From: Anaerococcus prevotii DSM 20548
GTDB lineage: Bacteria; Bacillota; Clostridia; Tissierellales; Peptoniphilaceae
Direction of reading: 5' to 3'
Length of the DNA stretch: 64,000 bases
Assembly: GCF_000024105.1 (NCBI RefSeq)
Contig: NC_013171.1
Coordinates: 682,001-746,000, forward strand
Within the stretch, counting starts at the first letter, position 1, and every line of letters starts with the position of its first letter. The position numbers were made by a program, and so were the translations under genes. Of the stretch, positions 40,310 to 50,042 are shown piece after piece. The notes beneath the pieces are model-generated. The model was not told the DNA's origin. It did not search any database and saw only the letters and a program-made list of their open reading frames with translations.

Positions 40310-41663
40310 AGTTAGAGAAACTATAAGAGCAAATGGGCTTATAGAAGAAGGCGATACCATAATAGTCGGAGCAAGCGGAGGTCCCGACAGTCAGTTTCTT
40401 ATCTATGCTTTGATGGAGCTTAGAAAGGAAATGGATTTTACAATTATCCTTGCCCATCTAAACCACCTCCATAGGAAGGAAGCGAATTTTGATGAGAGCC
40501 TAGTCGAGGAGACTGCAGAGAAATTTGCCTTAAGCTTTAGGAAGAAAGCAGCGAGTATGGATGCTTACGCCAAGAAATATGGCATATCTTCTGAAGATGC
40601 TGGAAGAAGGCTAAGGTATGAGTTTTTTAGAGAAATCCAGAAGGAATATCCCAAGTCAAAAATTGCTATCGCCCACAACCTAGATGATCAGGCAGAGACT
40701 GTCCTTATGAGGATTATTCGAGGAACTGGAGTAGAAGGTCTTAGGGCTATGGATTATAGGAATGGGGATATAATAAGGCCCATCCTAGATATTAAAAAAG
40801 CTATGATCTTAGATTATTTGAATAGTGAACAAATACCCTATGCAATTGATAAGACAAATTTCACGACAGATTATACGAGAAATAAGCTTAGACTTGATAT
40901 AATCCCCAAAATTGAAAAGATTAATCCAAACTTTAAGGAAAGCCTAGTCAAGCTTTCTGAGATTGCGACTGATGAGATTTCTATTAGCGATTCCTATATA
41001 AAAAATATTTATGAAGATATTATTATTCAAAGAAAAATAGATTTTGTAAGCTTTGACAAAGAGGCTTTCGAAAGTCAGGATAAGGCTATCCAATCAAGGC
41101 TTATAAGATGCGCCATAGGAGAGATTAAAAAGGAAATTAGAGATATATCCAAGGAAAATATCGATAATTTTTTAAGTCTAGTTGACCTTGCTAATGGGAA
41201 ATCTATTATAAAAGATGACTTAGTTTTTCTTAAGTCCTATAAGTTTTATAAGATGAGCTTAAGAAAGGAAGATTCACAAAAGAAAACTGGGGAACTTACT
41301 ATTAATATAGGCGAGGAACTTAGTTTTGGAGGAAAAAGAATCAAGATAAGTTCTGTATCTGATTTTCAGAAAAAACATGGGAAGAATATCGAATATTTCG
41401 ACATGGACAAATTAACTTTTCCTCTAAGTGTAAGATTTAGGAAAAACGGAGATAAGTTTAAGCCAATAGGCTTGGGCCATAGGAAAAAGATCAAAGATTT
41501 TTTTATTGACATGAAGGTAGATAAGGAAAAAAGAGAAAAAATCCCCCTTATTTTATCAGAAAATGATATAATATGGGTGACATCTTTTAGAAGCTCGGAG
41601 GATTACAAGCTAGATCCTTCTACAAAAAATATTATAAAGATAGAGGTATATGATGAAGACTGA
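40287..41663 (+). CDS. tilS: tRNA(Ile)-lysidine synthetase
   Basis: A 458-residue enzyme that attaches lysine to C34 of tRNA-Ile(CAU) so that it reads AUA. The PP-loop is VGASGGPDSQFL, and AIAHNLDDQAETVLMRIIRG is the second family motif; the C-terminal TilS domain contains RFRKNGDKFKPIGLGHRKKI. Length is normal. The first ATG is used; a second lies six bases downstream. Confidence 0.94.
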   Translation: MKMTIINKVRETIRANGLIEEGDTIIVGASGGPDSQFLIYALMELRKEMDFTIILAHLNHLHRKEANFDESLVEETAEKFALSFRKKAASMDAYAKKYGISSEDAGRRLRYEFFREIQKEYPKSKIAIAHNLDDQAETVLMRIIRGTGVEGLRAMDYRNGDIIRPILDIKKAMILDYLNSEQIPYAIDKTNFTTDYTRNKLRLDIIPKIEKINPNFKESLVKLSEIATDEISISDSYIKNIYEDIIIQRKIDFVSFDKEAFESQDKAIQSRLIRCAIGEIKKEIRDISKENIDNFLSLVDLANGKSIIKDDLVFLKSYKFYKMSLRKEDSQKKTGELTINIGEELSFGGKRIKISSVSDFQKKHGKNIEYFDMDKLTFPLSVRFRKNGDKFKPIGLGHRKKIKDFFIDMKVDKEKREKIPLILSENDIIWVTSFRSSEDYKLDPSTKNIIKIEVYDED

Positions 41664-42222
41664 CTACAGTGACATAATTGAAAGAGTATTGATTGATGAG
41701 GAAAGTTTGAAGCTAAAAATAAAACAATTAGCTAAAACCATCAACACTTACTATGAGGATAAGGATACATTAATCCTCGTAGGAATCCTCAAGGGTTCGG
41801 TGATGTTTATGGCTGAGCTTGCCAAAAGCTTAAATATCGACCTTCAGATGGACTTTATGGTTGTTTCTTCTTATGCGGAAAACACCTATTCAAGTGGTAA
41901 TGTCAAAATTCTTAAGGACCTCGATATTGATATCAAAGACAAGGAAGTTCTAATAGTCGAAGATATTATAGATACTGGCTATACCTTAAAGAAGACCAAG
42001 GAAAATCTAATAAATAGAGAAGCAAAAGACGTAAAAATTGTAACCTTACTCGATAAACCTGAAAGAAGAGAAGTAGAAATTAAACCTGATTGGTCAGGCT
42101 TTAAGATACCAAATGAGTTTGTTGTAGGCTTTGGTCTTGACTTCGATCAAATGTACAGGAACTTACCATATATTGGCGTTGTCAAAAGATCATTTTATGA
42201 AAATATAGAAGATGCTAAATAG
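41653..42222 (+). CDS. hpt: Hypoxanthine phosphoribosyltransferase
   Basis: A 189-residue purine salvage enzyme converting hypoxanthine or guanine to IMP or GMP. LVGILKGSVMFMAELAKSL and the PRPP-binding VLIVEDIIDTGYT are diagnostic, and FVVGFGLDFDQMYRNLPYIG closes the active site. Two adjacent ATGs exist; 41653 is better spaced from GAGG than 41650. It overlaps tilS by 11 bases, and the terminator stem begins at its stop codon. Confidence 0.94.
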   Translation: MKTDYSDIIERVLIDEESLKLKIKQLAKTINTYYEDKDTLILVGILKGSVMFMAELAKSLNIDLQMDFMVVSSYAENTYSSGNVKILKDLDIDIKDKEVLIVEDIIDTGYTLKKTKENLINREAKDVKIVTLLDKPERREVEIKPDWSGFKIPNEFVVGFGLDFDQMYRNLPYIGVVKRSFYENIEDAK

Positions 42223-42246
42223 GTCTTTGGGCCTATTTTGTTTTTG
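42217..42246 (+). terminator. Terminator after hpt
   Basis: AAATAGG and CCTATTTT pair around eight bases and are followed by GTTTTTG. It ends the rqcP-hpt unit. Confidence 0.75.
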
Positions 42247-42256
42247 AGGAGGGAAA

Positions 42257-42748
42257 ATGAGGAATTTAGATTCGATGATTATACTTATGTATGGGGCAAT
42301 AGTAGTATTTTTCCTATACAGAATTTACAAACAAGTAAAAGATAAGAAAAAGCTTGAAGGAGAAATATCAACATTTAAGAGACCTTCATCTAGCTTTGAG
42401 ATGATTCTTTTTTCAGTATTAGTTGTAACTGGAGCTGTAAATCTATACGCAGGCTACCAACAGGGAAATAAACAGAGTATGCTCACAGCTCTTGTTATGA
42501 TTGCTCTTGCCATTGTATTTATGATATCAACAAGGGCCAAACTTAGCCTTGCAGAAAACGGCATCCTTGCTAATTCTAACTTTAGAACCTACAAGGAAAT
42601 TAAAAAATGGGGTTTTGATACAGACAATGCAGACCTTATTATGGTTGTCAAAGATAGTAAGGGTGAGAGTCGTGAATCAACTAAGGTTAGAAAAGAAGAT
42701 ATAGAAGAAATCAATAGACTAATTAGAAAATATAAGTTAGGCAAGTAA
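42257..42748 (+). CDS. Conserved-looking membrane protein, unknown function
   Basis: I do not recognise a named family with confidence. The 163-residue protein has an N-terminal transmembrane helix (about 6-22), a short basic loop, two further helices (about 47-65 and 73-90), and a soluble C-terminal domain starting LSLAENGILANSNFRTYKEI. That domain, with the pattern I-KKWGFD and a DIEEINRLIRKY end, resembles DUF5673-type proteins of Firmicutes. GAGGAGG precedes the ATG. It lies between hpt and coaX, where ftsH sits in some relatives. Confidence 0.7.
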   Translation: MRNLDSMIILMYGAIVVFFLYRIYKQVKDKKKLEGEISTFKRPSSSFEMILFSVLVVTGAVNLYAGYQQGNKQSMLTALVMIALAIVFMISTRAKLSLAENGILANSNFRTYKEIKKWGFDTDNADLIMVVKDSKGESRESTKVRKEDIEEINRLIRKYKLGK

Positions 42749-42812
42749 GCTTGAAATTTCACCAAATAACCGTATCATATAAGAGTTAATTTGAAAGTGA
42801 TTTGGAGATTTT

Positions 42813-43604
42813 ATGTTATTAGTAATTGATATCGGAAACACTAATACGGTTATAGGTGTTTACGAGAAAGAAAATTTGAAATCAAAATTTAGAGTGGCGA
42901 CCGACCTCAAAAAGACAAGTGATGAATTGGTTGCTACTTTATTTAATATGCTAGCAATTAAGAAAATTAGTGTAGAAGACATCGAAGATACAATCATGAG
43001 CTGTGTCGTACCAGACGTTATGTATAACTGGCAATCTGCTAATAGGAAGCTCTTTGATAGGGAAGCCATAGTGGTAGATTCTGACACGCCAACCTTTCTT
43101 ACGATTGAGTACGAAAATCCTAGGGAAGTTGGAGCTGACAGGATTGTCGATGCAGTAGCAGCCTTTAGTAAGTACGGAGGACCGACTATAGTCGTTGATA
43201 TGGGAACTGCCATTACCTTTGATGTAATTACAGAAGATAGGAAGTATCTGGGAGGATCCATCGCACCTGGTATTAGAATTGCCCAAGATGGACTCTTCGG
43301 CTCTACTGCAAAACTTCCTAAGATCGAGCTAATGGAGCCAGAATCTGCTATTGGTAAAAATACTTCTGAATCCATCAATGCAGGTATAATATTCGGCTAT
43401 ATAGGAATGATCGATAATATTATTTCAATCTTAGAAGAAGAAATGGCAGATAAGTACGATATAGACGAAAGCGATATAACTGTTGTTGCAACAGGAGGTT
43501 TCTCCGAGCTAATCTCAGCATCTAGTAAATTTATAGAAATTATTGAACCTGACTTAATGCTTGAAGGATTGAGACTAATCTATGAGCGAAACAAAAATCT
43601 TTAA
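42813..43604 (+). CDS. coaX: Type III pantothenate kinase
   Basis: A 263-residue enzyme starting coenzyme A synthesis. The ASKHA-fold motifs are clear: LLVIDIGNTNTVIGVY (phosphate 1), NPREVGADRIVDAVAAF, VVDMGTAITFDVI and APGIRIAQDGLF. Type III enzymes are not feedback-inhibited by CoA. GGAG precedes the ATG. Overlaps dusB by 23 bases. Confidence 0.95.
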   Translation: MLLVIDIGNTNTVIGVYEKENLKSKFRVATDLKKTSDELVATLFNMLAIKKISVEDIEDTIMSCVVPDVMYNWQSANRKLFDREAIVVDSDTPTFLTIEYENPREVGADRIVDAVAAFSKYGGPTIVVDMGTAITFDVITEDRKYLGGSIAPGIRIAQDGLFGSTAKLPKIELMEPESAIGKNTSESINAGIIFGYIGMIDNIISILEEEMADKYDIDESDITVVATGGFSELISASSKFIEIIEPDLMLEGLRLIYERNKNL

Positions 43605-44562
43605 TGAAATAATGCTTGCCCCCATGGCGGGAATTACCGATTCAGCCTTTAGGCAAATCTGCGAAGAAAATGGCTGCGATAAGACCTTTACGGAGATGGT
43701 ATCTGTAAACGCTCTTGATTTTAATAATAGGGCGACAGAAGAGATAATGTATACAGCATATAGTGAGAAAAACTGCAATATTCAGATTTTCGGAAAAGAC
43801 TGTGATATTATCGAAAGAGTCATCAAGGATAAGATAAATCCTAGGGAAGACTTTGAGGAAATAAGCTTTAATATGGGCTGTCCTGCTCCTAAGATATTTA
43901 ATAACGGACAAGGATCAGCTTTAATGAGAGATGTGAAGAAAGTCTATGAGATAGGCAAATGCCTTAAAGAATCCACAGACAAGATTGTCAATGTTAAAAT
44001 CAGAATGGGCATTGATGATGATTCCGTAAACTATATAGAAGTCGGTAAGGCCTTGGAAGATAGCGGAATAGATTACGTCATCCTTCATGGTAGAACACGC
44101 AAGCAGCAATATTCTGGCAAGGCTAATTGGCAAGCTATCAGAAAGCTAAAAGAAACTTTATCGATTCCTGTTATAGCCAACGGTGATGTCTTTAGTGTTA
44201 AGGATTATAAAGATATACTCGATGAGACCGGGGCTGACGGGGTAATGATAGCAAGAGGGGCTATGGGTAATCCCTTTATTTTTAGGCAAATTAAAGATTA
44301 TATCCAAGGAAAAGAAACTAGTCCCATAAGTTATGAAGACATACTTGCTACAATTAAAAGACAATACGAACTATCTCTTAAGTACAAGAAGGAAAAGCTT
44401 GTAATAAATCAAATGAGAAAGCATGTCGGTTGGTACATCAAGGGCCTCCCACAAGCTGCAAGCTATAGGGATAGGGTAAATAAATTAAAAACTAGTGAAG
44501 AAATATTTGATTTACTAGAAGAATATAGGAAATTTTTAGAGGATAATTATGACAGAAAATAA
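43582..44562 (+). CDS. dusB: tRNA-dihydrouridine synthase DusB
   Basis: A 326-residue FMN-dependent enzyme reducing uridine in the tRNA D loop. LAPMAGITDSAFRQIC, FNMGCPAPKIFNNGQGSALM with the catalytic Cys, VILHGRTRKQQYSGKANW, IANGDVFS and GVMIARGAMGNPFIF follow the Dus pattern. It starts within coaX and overlaps greA, so the four genes coaX-dusB-greA-lysS look like one unit. Confidence 0.94.
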   Translation: MSETKIFNEIMLAPMAGITDSAFRQICEENGCDKTFTEMVSVNALDFNNRATEEIMYTAYSEKNCNIQIFGKDCDIIERVIKDKINPREDFEEISFNMGCPAPKIFNNGQGSALMRDVKKVYEIGKCLKESTDKIVNVKIRMGIDDDSVNYIEVGKALEDSGIDYVILHGRTRKQQYSGKANWQAIRKLKETLSIPVIANGDVFSVKDYKDILDETGADGVMIARGAMGNPFIFRQIKDYIQGKETSPISYEDILATIKRQYELSLKYKKEKLVINQMRKHVGWYIKGLPQAASYRDRVNKLKTSEEIFDLLEEYRKFLEDNYDRK

Positions 44563-45022
44563 AGAAGTAATATTAAGTAAAGAATATTTAGAAAAACTTG
44601 AAGATGAACTAGAGTATCTTAAGACCAAAAAGCGTCCAGAAATTGCTGAAAAAATCAAAGTGGCAAGAAGCTTCGGTGACCTTTCAGAAAATGCTGACTA
44701 CGATGAAGCTAAAAACGAGCAAGGTGAAGTAGAATCAAGGATTGCCAAGGTTGAAGATATGATTAGAAATGCCAAGACAATCGAAGTTATCGAAAACTCC
44801 GATGAAGTTGGTGTAGGCAATACTGTAACAGTTTATGATGAAGAGTTCGACGAAGATTTGGAATACAAGATTGTGGGAACTGCTGAATCAAACCCACTTG
44901 AAGGATTTATTTCTAATGAATCTCCAGTTGGTGCTGCCCTTATCGGAAAAAAGGTAGACGAAAGAGTAGAAGTAAGCACACCAAATGGAAAGATGTATTT
45001 TGTAATCAAAAATATTAAGTAA
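44549..45022 (+). CDS. greA: Transcription elongation factor GreA
   Basis: A 157-residue factor that rescues backtracked RNA polymerase by stimulating transcript cleavage. The N-terminal coiled coil carries the tip acidic residues in [12 protein letters not shown], and the C-terminal FKBP-like domain has [21 protein letters not shown]. Length is typical. Overlaps dusB by 14 bases. Confidence 0.96.
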   Translation: MTENKEVILSKEYLEKLEDELEYLKTKKRPEIAEKIKVARSFGDLSENADYDEAKNEQGEVESRIAKVEDMIRNAKTIEVIENSDEVGVGNTVTVYDEEFDEDLEYKIVGTAESNPLEGFISNESPVGAALIGKKVDERVEVSTPNGKMYFVIKNIK

Positions 45023-45032
45023 AGGAGAAAAC

Positions 45033-46928
45033 ATGGCTGATAACAAAGATTTAAATGAAATGCTACAAATTAAAAGAGACAAGCTGGAAGACCTTAAGAA
45101 AGAAGGAAGAGACCCTCACAAGGTCGTAAACTTTAAGGGTAGAATTGCTTCAAGCCTTATCAAAGATAACTTCGAAAAATATGATGGCGAAAAAGTAAGA
45201 ATTGCCGGAAGAATTATGGCCAAACGTGGACATGGAAACATGAGTTTCATGGACATCCAAGACGAAGAAGGTCAAATCCAAATAGTAAACCGTAAAAATG
45301 TTATTGGCGATGAGTTCAAACAAGTTAAAAAATACGATATAGGCGATATCGTAGGTATAGAAGGAAAAGTATTTAAGACAAATCAAGGAGAAATCTCAAT
45401 TGAGACTGAAACTCCACTACTAATGACCAAATCTCTTCAAATGCTTCCTGAAAAATGGCATGGACTAAAGGACCCTGACCTAAGATATAGACAAAGATAC
45501 TTAGACCTTATAGTAAATCCAGAAGTAAAAAGCGTATTCGTTCAAAGAAGTCAAATCATATCAGAAATCAGGAGATTCCTAGACGGTCAAGGCTTCCTAG
45601 AAGTTGAAACTCCAATCCTAAACACAATAGCAGGAGGAGCTACAGCTCGTCCATTTACAACTCATCATAATTCTCTAAACATAGGTATGTACCTAAGAAT
45701 TGCATCAGAGCTATATCTTAAGAGATTAATCGTAGGTGGATTTGACAGAGTTTATGAAATCGGAAGAATGTTCAGAAATGAAGGAATGGATGCAACTCAC
45801 AACCCTGAATTTACAACAATGGAACTCTACCAAGCCTATGGAGATTTCGAAGACATGATGGAAATCACAGAAAATATGGTAGAACATGTTGCAAACAAAG
45901 TAAAGGGAACAACAGTTGTAGAATTTGATGGCAACGAGATTGAACTAAAGGCTCCTTGGAAGAGAATCTCAATGATAGATGCAGTTAAAGAGCACTCTGG
46001 TGTAGACTTTAATGAAATCAAAACTGATGAAGAAGCAATCGCTATTGCTAAAGAAAAGGGAGTAGAAGTAAAGGAAACAAGAGGCGAGATTATAGCAGAA
46101 TTCTTTGATGAATTTGTTGAAGATAAACTTATCCAACCAACATTTATCGTTGACTATCCAGTAGAAATTTCACCACTTGCAAAAAGAAAGAACGATGATC
46201 CTTCCCTAACATATAGATTCGAAGCCTTCATCAACGGTGCAGAAATAGCTAACGCCTTCTCAGAGCTAAACGATGCCCTAGATCAAAAACAAAGATTCCT
46301 TGATCAAGTTGCTAAAAGAGAAGCAGGCGATGACGAAGCACAAATGATGGACTACGACTTCGTAAATGCCCTAGAAATAGGAATGCCTCCAACAGGCGGA
46401 CTTGGTATAGGAATCGATAGACTAATCATGATCCTAACAGGCCAACACTCTATAAGAGACGTATTACTCTTCCCAACAATGAAGCCAATAGGCCTTGAAA
46501 AGGAAGAAAATGATAAACAAAAGATCGATTCAATTGACCAAGAAGATGTAGAAATTGACTTTTCTAAAGTACAAATCGAAGATATCTATGAAGATGTAGA
46601 CTTTGATACCTTTAGCAAGTCAGACTTCAGAGCTGTTAAGGTTAAAGATTGTGTAGAAGTACCAAAGAGCAAGAAGCTTTTACAATTTACTCTAGATGAT
46701 GGAACTGGTGAGGATAGAACAATCCTATCAGGAATAAAGGCCTACTATAACCCAGAGGACCTAATAGGAAGAACCCTACTTGCTATAGTAAACCTACCTG
46801 CAAGAAAGATGATGGGAGTAGAAAGCCAAGGAATGCTACTATCAGCAATCCACAAAGAAGAAGGCGAAGAAAAACTAAACCTAATCATACTATCAAATAG
46901 AATACCTGCTGGAGCAAAATTATACTAA
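45033..46928 (+). CDS. lysS: Lysine--tRNA ligase with C-terminal tRNA-binding domain
   Basis: A 631-residue class II LysRS, longer than the usual 490-500. The OB-fold anticodon domain (about 50-150) and catalytic core are complete: YRQRYLDLI, motif 2 [32 protein letters not shown], motif 3 [15 protein letters not shown] linker leads into an extra domain (about 525-631) of the Trbp111/EMAP type: [20 protein letters not shown], the [20 protein letters not shown] loop and the SQGMLLSA core. That module is normally found on MetRS and binds the tRNA elbow non-specifically. It should raise tRNA affinity. AAAGGAG lies before the ATG. Confidence 0.95.
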   Translation: MADNKDLNEMLQIKRDKLEDLKKEGRDPHKVVNFKGRIASSLIKDNFEKYDGEKVRIAGRIMAKRGHGNMSFMDIQDEEGQIQIVNRKNVIGDEFKQVKKYDIGDIVGIEGKVFKTNQGEISIETETPLLMTKSLQMLPEKWHGLKDPDLRYRQRYLDLIVNPEVKSVFVQRSQIISEIRRFLDGQGFLEVETPILNTIAGGATARPFTTHHNSLNIGMYLRIASELYLKRLIVGGFDRVYEIGRMFRNEGMDATHNPEFTTMELYQAYGDFEDMMEITENMVEHVANKVKGTTVVEFDGNEIELKAPWKRISMIDAVKEHSGVDFNEIKTDEEAIAIAKEKGVEVKETRGEIIAEFFDEFVEDKLIQPTFIVDYPVEISPLAKRKNDDPSLTYRFEAFINGAEIANAFSELNDALDQKQRFLDQVAKREAGDDEAQMMDYDFVNALEIGMPPTGGLGIGIDRLIMILTGQHSIRDVLLFPTMKPIGLEKEENDKQKIDSIDQEDVEIDFSKVQIEDIYEDVDFDTFSKSDFRAVKVKDCVEVPKSKKLLQFTLDDGTGEDRTILSGIKAYYNPEDLIGRTLLAIVNLPARKMMGVESQGMLLSAIHKEEGEEKLNLIILSNRIPAGAKLY

Positions 46929-46948
46929 ATATTTAAGATAAAGACTAT

Positions 46949-47008
46949 GGAAAAAGAACTGACCCCTAACAGCTAGACTTAAAGACTAACTTTAGGAGGT
47001 CTTTGTCA
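46949..47008 (+). mobile_element. Solo end of an IS3-family-like element, copy 1
   Basis: The sequence GGAAAAAGAACTGACCCC and following resembles the left end of IS3-type elements, with an inner AGACTAACTTTAGGAGGTC. It aligns over about 60 bases (roughly 70% by eye) with 48510-48570 in the same orientation. No transposase follows. Confidence 0.4.
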
Positions 47009-47045
47009 AATCGTGTTGGTAAATAAAAATCAACCAAATTATATA

Positions 47046-47071
47046 TCAGGGATAGAAATTTCTATCCCTGA
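47046..47071. terminator. Perfect palindromic hairpin at the end of the ISL3 remnant
   Basis: TCAGGGATAGAAA and TTTCTATCCCTGA form a perfect 13-bp inverted repeat 22 bases beyond the transposase stop; likely the transposase terminator, also usable for lysS. Confidence 0.65.
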
Positions 47072-47092
47072 ATTTTAGTTTTCTAATAAATT

Positions 47093-47722
47093 TCAAGTGA
47101 TAAATATTCTTGTTCTAAAATTAGTAAAATTCCTGTAGCCAAAAGCTATCCTCTTTAATACCTTAATAAAATTGTTAACACCCTCAATTGGTCCATTAGA
47201 ATAATCATAAATAAATGAGTTCTTGATAAAATCTAGGTAATAATAACAAGTATCTATTGATGTTTTCATTCTATCGCTAACTTTATCTTTAAAATAACTC
47301 AAATGAAATGTAAACAATTCAAAGTTCCTTTTCTCAATATCTTCCCTCAGGCATTGGTAACAGTCGTATGTATCTTTTAAAGTGTTATCAACATCAAGAC
47401 TAATATCAACAATATCTTCATTAGAAACAAACTTACCAGGGAAATGAATACGCTTAAAAAAATGAATAGGATCAAGAAGTTTGTATAGCTTTAAAAAATG
47501 TTTCCAATATTTATTAAGTGTTTTGTATTTAAGATTGCAAGTGGAAAAATCCTTCATTGTATCAATCCTCGTATGGTTAAAAGAGTTTGTAAAAAGCTTT
47601 ACAATATGAAACCCATTAATGACAATTTCTGCATTAACATAGTTCCTGTAAAGGTCAACCCCAAAATTGTCCACAGTTATTATCGAAAAGTAGTCCACAT
47701 ATAGTAAAAAAATTGACCACAT
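47093..47722 (-). pseudogene. ISL3-family transposase, C-terminal remnant
   Basis: The frame reads NAEIVINGFHIVKLF (expected NAEIVxDxFHIV with the catalytic Asp, here Gly), a long helical middle, and YSNGPIEGVNNFIKVLKRIA with FGYRNFTNFRTRI, the ISL3 C-terminal signature carrying the last catalytic Glu. The N-terminal zinc finger, DNA-binding domain and first catalytic Asp are missing. Upstream of about 47665 the frame continues into unrelated IS21-end sequence, so the first 20 or so codons are not transposase. It is inactive. Confidence 0.8.
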
Positions 47723-47812
47723 GTATCTTTCACCTAGGTGAAAAGCGTCTTACATATATTTCACATATTTTTTGACCACTCTATTGTATCTTCCTTCCAT
47801 CATATAACTATT
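47666..47812 (-). mobile_element. Terminal region of an IS21-family element
   Basis: On the minus strand several GTGGTCAA/GTGGACAA-type repeats follow the IstB remnant (near 47780, 47715, 47695 and 47675), the pattern of IS21-type ends. The end abuts VDLYRNYVNAE of the ISL3 transposase, suggesting that the IS21 element inserted into the ISL3 gene. The exact junction is uncertain. Confidence 0.5.
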
Positions 47813-47977
47813 TTACCTAGACATATCCATAATATGGGCCCTATGGGCAAGTCTATCTACTATTGTCCCAGTTAACATAGGATCTTTAAAAAACTCCTCC
47901 CATCTTTCAAAGTTTAGATTAGTTGTTAAAATTATCGAGCCCTTATCATTTCTAGATGATAAAAGGTTAATTTGAGA
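47813..47977 (-). pseudogene. IstB-like transposition helper ATPase, C-terminal remnant
   Basis: Fifty-five codons read SQINLLSSRND, SIILTTNLNFERWEEFF, DPMLTGTIVDRLAHRAHIMD and a natural stop. This is the C-terminal end of IS21 IstB proteins (the usual form is TSNLPFxxWxxxFxDxxLxxAxxDRLxHxxxxxxxxG). Walker motifs and the istA gene are gone. Confidence 0.8.
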
Positions 47978-48109
47978 ATATCAAAAAGAATAATAGTATA
48001 AGAAAGATACTTACTGATTTAAAACCTAAGTAGTATAATGAGTATATGATAATATTTTCTATTTTAAACGGAAATAATATTTTGACTTTTGAAGGAGAGT
48101 GATTTACAT

Positions 48110-48457
48110 ATGAATTTAGCGGATCCCAAAGATATTACTGTTAAAATAGTTTTATTGATACCGATTATTTTAACATTATTTTCTTCATATATGATAGATA
48201 AGACAAATGGAAATATTATAGCAGGATTTAATACTATGGAAGAAGACAAGAAAGAAGAGCTAATAAGAAAAGGATATTTATCTAAAGTCAAAAAAATGAC
48301 TTTTATAATGAGTATACCTTTAGTTATTGCCTTTTTGTCTAGTTTTTTTGTTAAGAATATTAAGCTTTATAATGATATTCTTATGGGAGCATGGGGGTTG
48401 TTTGGAATAATTACGATTTTAGGAATTGTTGTTGTTAATTATTCTGTAAGAAAATAA
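48110..48457 (+). CDS. DUF3784-like small membrane protein
   Basis: A 115-residue protein with three hydrophobic helices (about 11-27, 61-80 and 86-108). The central loop contains IIAGFNTMEEDKKEELI, the hallmark of DUF3784 proteins of Firmicutes, whose function is unknown. AAGGAGAG precedes ATG 48110; the longer in-frame TTG at 48089 would begin inside this site. It is intact although surrounded by IS fragments, and may be cargo of the collapsed mobile elements. No clear terminator follows. Confidence 0.75.
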   Translation: MNLADPKDITVKIVLLIPIILTLFSSYMIDKTNGNIIAGFNTMEEDKKEELIRKGYLSKVKKMTFIMSIPLVIAFLSSFFVKNIKLYNDILMGAWGLFGIITILGIVVVNYSVRK

Positions 48458-48509
48458 TGACTATAAGCTTTCAAACATTTTGTGTATAGAAACCTCCTGA
48501 TTCGAGTAA

Positions 48510-48570
48510 GGAAAATGAACTGACCTCCAAAAGTTAGATCAAAAAACTAACTTAAGGAGATCAGTATTTT
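48510..48570 (+). mobile_element. Solo end of an IS3-family-like element, copy 2
   Basis: GGAAAATGAACTGACCTCC, AAAAGTTAGATC and AAACTAACTTAAGGAGATC match the copy at 46949-47008 in the same orientation and are closer to the usual IS3-type end. No transposase gene remains. Confidence 0.45.
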
Positions 48571-48590
48571 AATAAAAACATAGTTCAAAA

Positions 48591-48806
48591 TTAAGTTGAT
48601 TTCGTATCGAAAATATCGATATTGCTAAGGGTATAGTATTGGTCCCCATCAATAAGTTTTACTCCCATAGCCTTTATCTCTTCCTCTACAGAAGAATTTG
48701 GTGGATTATTTCTTCTATTAAACCTCGCTGTATTATCATTGCATAATGATGTTCGGCCTTTAAGAGAATTTTCTGATAGATGGCGTATACTAGGAATCTG
48801 AATATA
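48591..48806 (-). pseudogene. Unrecognised gene remnant
   Basis: An open minus-strand frame of 71 codons without a start reads IRHLSENSLKGR, ARFNRRNNPPNSSVEEEIKA and MGVKLIDGDQYYTLSNIDI before a stop. The composition is coding-like and a second frame upstream (to about 48987, starting MEKAYNNFIDKLEKRFKDLI) holds further protein-like sequence broken by TAA codons. I cannot name the family. The rest of the 48458-49039 gap holds only the IS3-like end. Confidence 0.4.
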
Positions 48807-49039
48807 TCATGGTCTACGAGATCTGGCTTACCTCCAGTTTCTTCCTAAGAAATTAGAAATTATATAGACTTTTATCAGCAAGTACTTTGCCTTTAGTAGT
48901 ATCTCATTCGACTTTTAGTTGTTTTCTATTAGGTCTTTGAATCTTTTCTCCAATTTATCTATAAAATTATTGTAAGCTTTCTCCATTAGATATCATTTTT
49001 ATAATTTTTGAATAGCATTAGATATTTGTATATATTAGC

Positions 49040-49945
49040 CTAATCTTTAAAGTAAATCCACGATATGGCAGAAGGAAATAGCTTAAAATTTATTTGATTA
49101 GTAGTAAATATTTCTCCATCTATATTAGCAAGAAAGGCCTTATCAGAGGAGATTTGTCCACAACTTATTTTATACTCATTGAGCTGAGGGCTAGTCCTGT
49201 GCTTGCCTTTTTTGTATTTTAGAATCATAAAGGGAAGCTTATAGAAGGGGATCTTCTCTGCTGTGATTAGGTTTACTAATCCATCATTAAGACTCGCTTC
49301 TGGAGCTGGGTTAAAGCCTGATCCGTAGTAGGCTCCGTTACAGATTGCACTTATTAGAAACTCACCTTCGATTTCCTTACTTTCTCCATTTTCCATTAGT
49401 ATTTTGATCTTAAGATTCTCATAACCTATATTTCTAAGTGAAGATATAACTGCTTTTATATAGGCCTTTTTTCCAAGCTTTGGATTTTTTTCTAAAAACT
49501 TGTAAGCCTCCTTTAAGACTTGAGTGTCAAATCCAAGGCTTGTTACATTTATACAAAGCTTGTCATTAATTTGGATTAAATCTATAGGACTTGTGTAATA
49601 AGAAAAGATTTTTTCTAGTTTAAAGTTTTTGTAATCGAAGTTTTTAGCAAAATCATTGCCTGTACCGGTTGGTATTAGGCCGATAGATATATCTTTACCA
49701 TAAGCTGTATTTGCAAGCTCATTAAGAGAGCCATCTCCGCCACAGATTATGGCGTATTTTTCAAAATTATCTTCTTTGGCAAAGTCTTCAATAATCTCAT
49801 CAATATGACCCTTGTACTTTGTCTCTATTACTTCTATTACACTATCACCAGGAGCTTTTTTCTGTAAAGCTAGGAGCTCATTTTTATTAACATCAAACTC
49901 AGTCTTACCAGCTTTGGAGCTGATTATAAATAATATTTTCTTCAT
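49040..49945 (-). CDS. Diacylglycerol kinase-family lipid kinase
   Basis: A 301-residue soluble lipid kinase of the DagK/YegS family. IICGGDGSLNELANT with the ATP-binding GGDG and LIPTGTGNDFAKNF are clear; the C-terminal beta domain has AICNGAYYGSGFNPAPEASL and DGLVNLI. In Gram-positives DgkB recycles diacylglycerol from lipoteichoic acid synthesis, while others (YegS, BmrU) have different lipid substrates; sequence alone does not decide. It is transcribed alone, divergently from the iron transporter. Confidence 0.88.
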   Translation of the reverse strand: MKKILFIISSKAGKTEFDVNKNELLALQKKAPGDSVIEVIETKYKGHIDEIIEDFAKEDNFEKYAIICGGDGSLNELANTAYGKDISIGLIPTGTGNDFAKNFDYKNFKLEKIFSYYTSPIDLIQINDKLCINVTSLGFDTQVLKEAYKFLEKNPKLGKKAYIKAVISSLRNIGYENLKIKILMENGESKEIEGEFLISAICNGAYYGSGFNPAPEASLNDGLVNLITAEKIPFYKLPFMILKYKKGKHRTSPQLNEYKISCGQISSDKAFLANIDGEIFTTNQINFKLFPSAISWIYFKD

Positions 49946-50042
49946 AAATTCACCATTATAACTATACTAAGATTAATAATTATTTAAAGCATGCTAAATT
50001 TCTCTGATCTTATAAAAATATGTTGACTTTAAATTTCACCTA

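Noticed and set aside
44549-45033. A T-box riboswitch in front of lysS
   Set aside because: lysS follows greA by ten bases inside an operon; there is no room for a leader.
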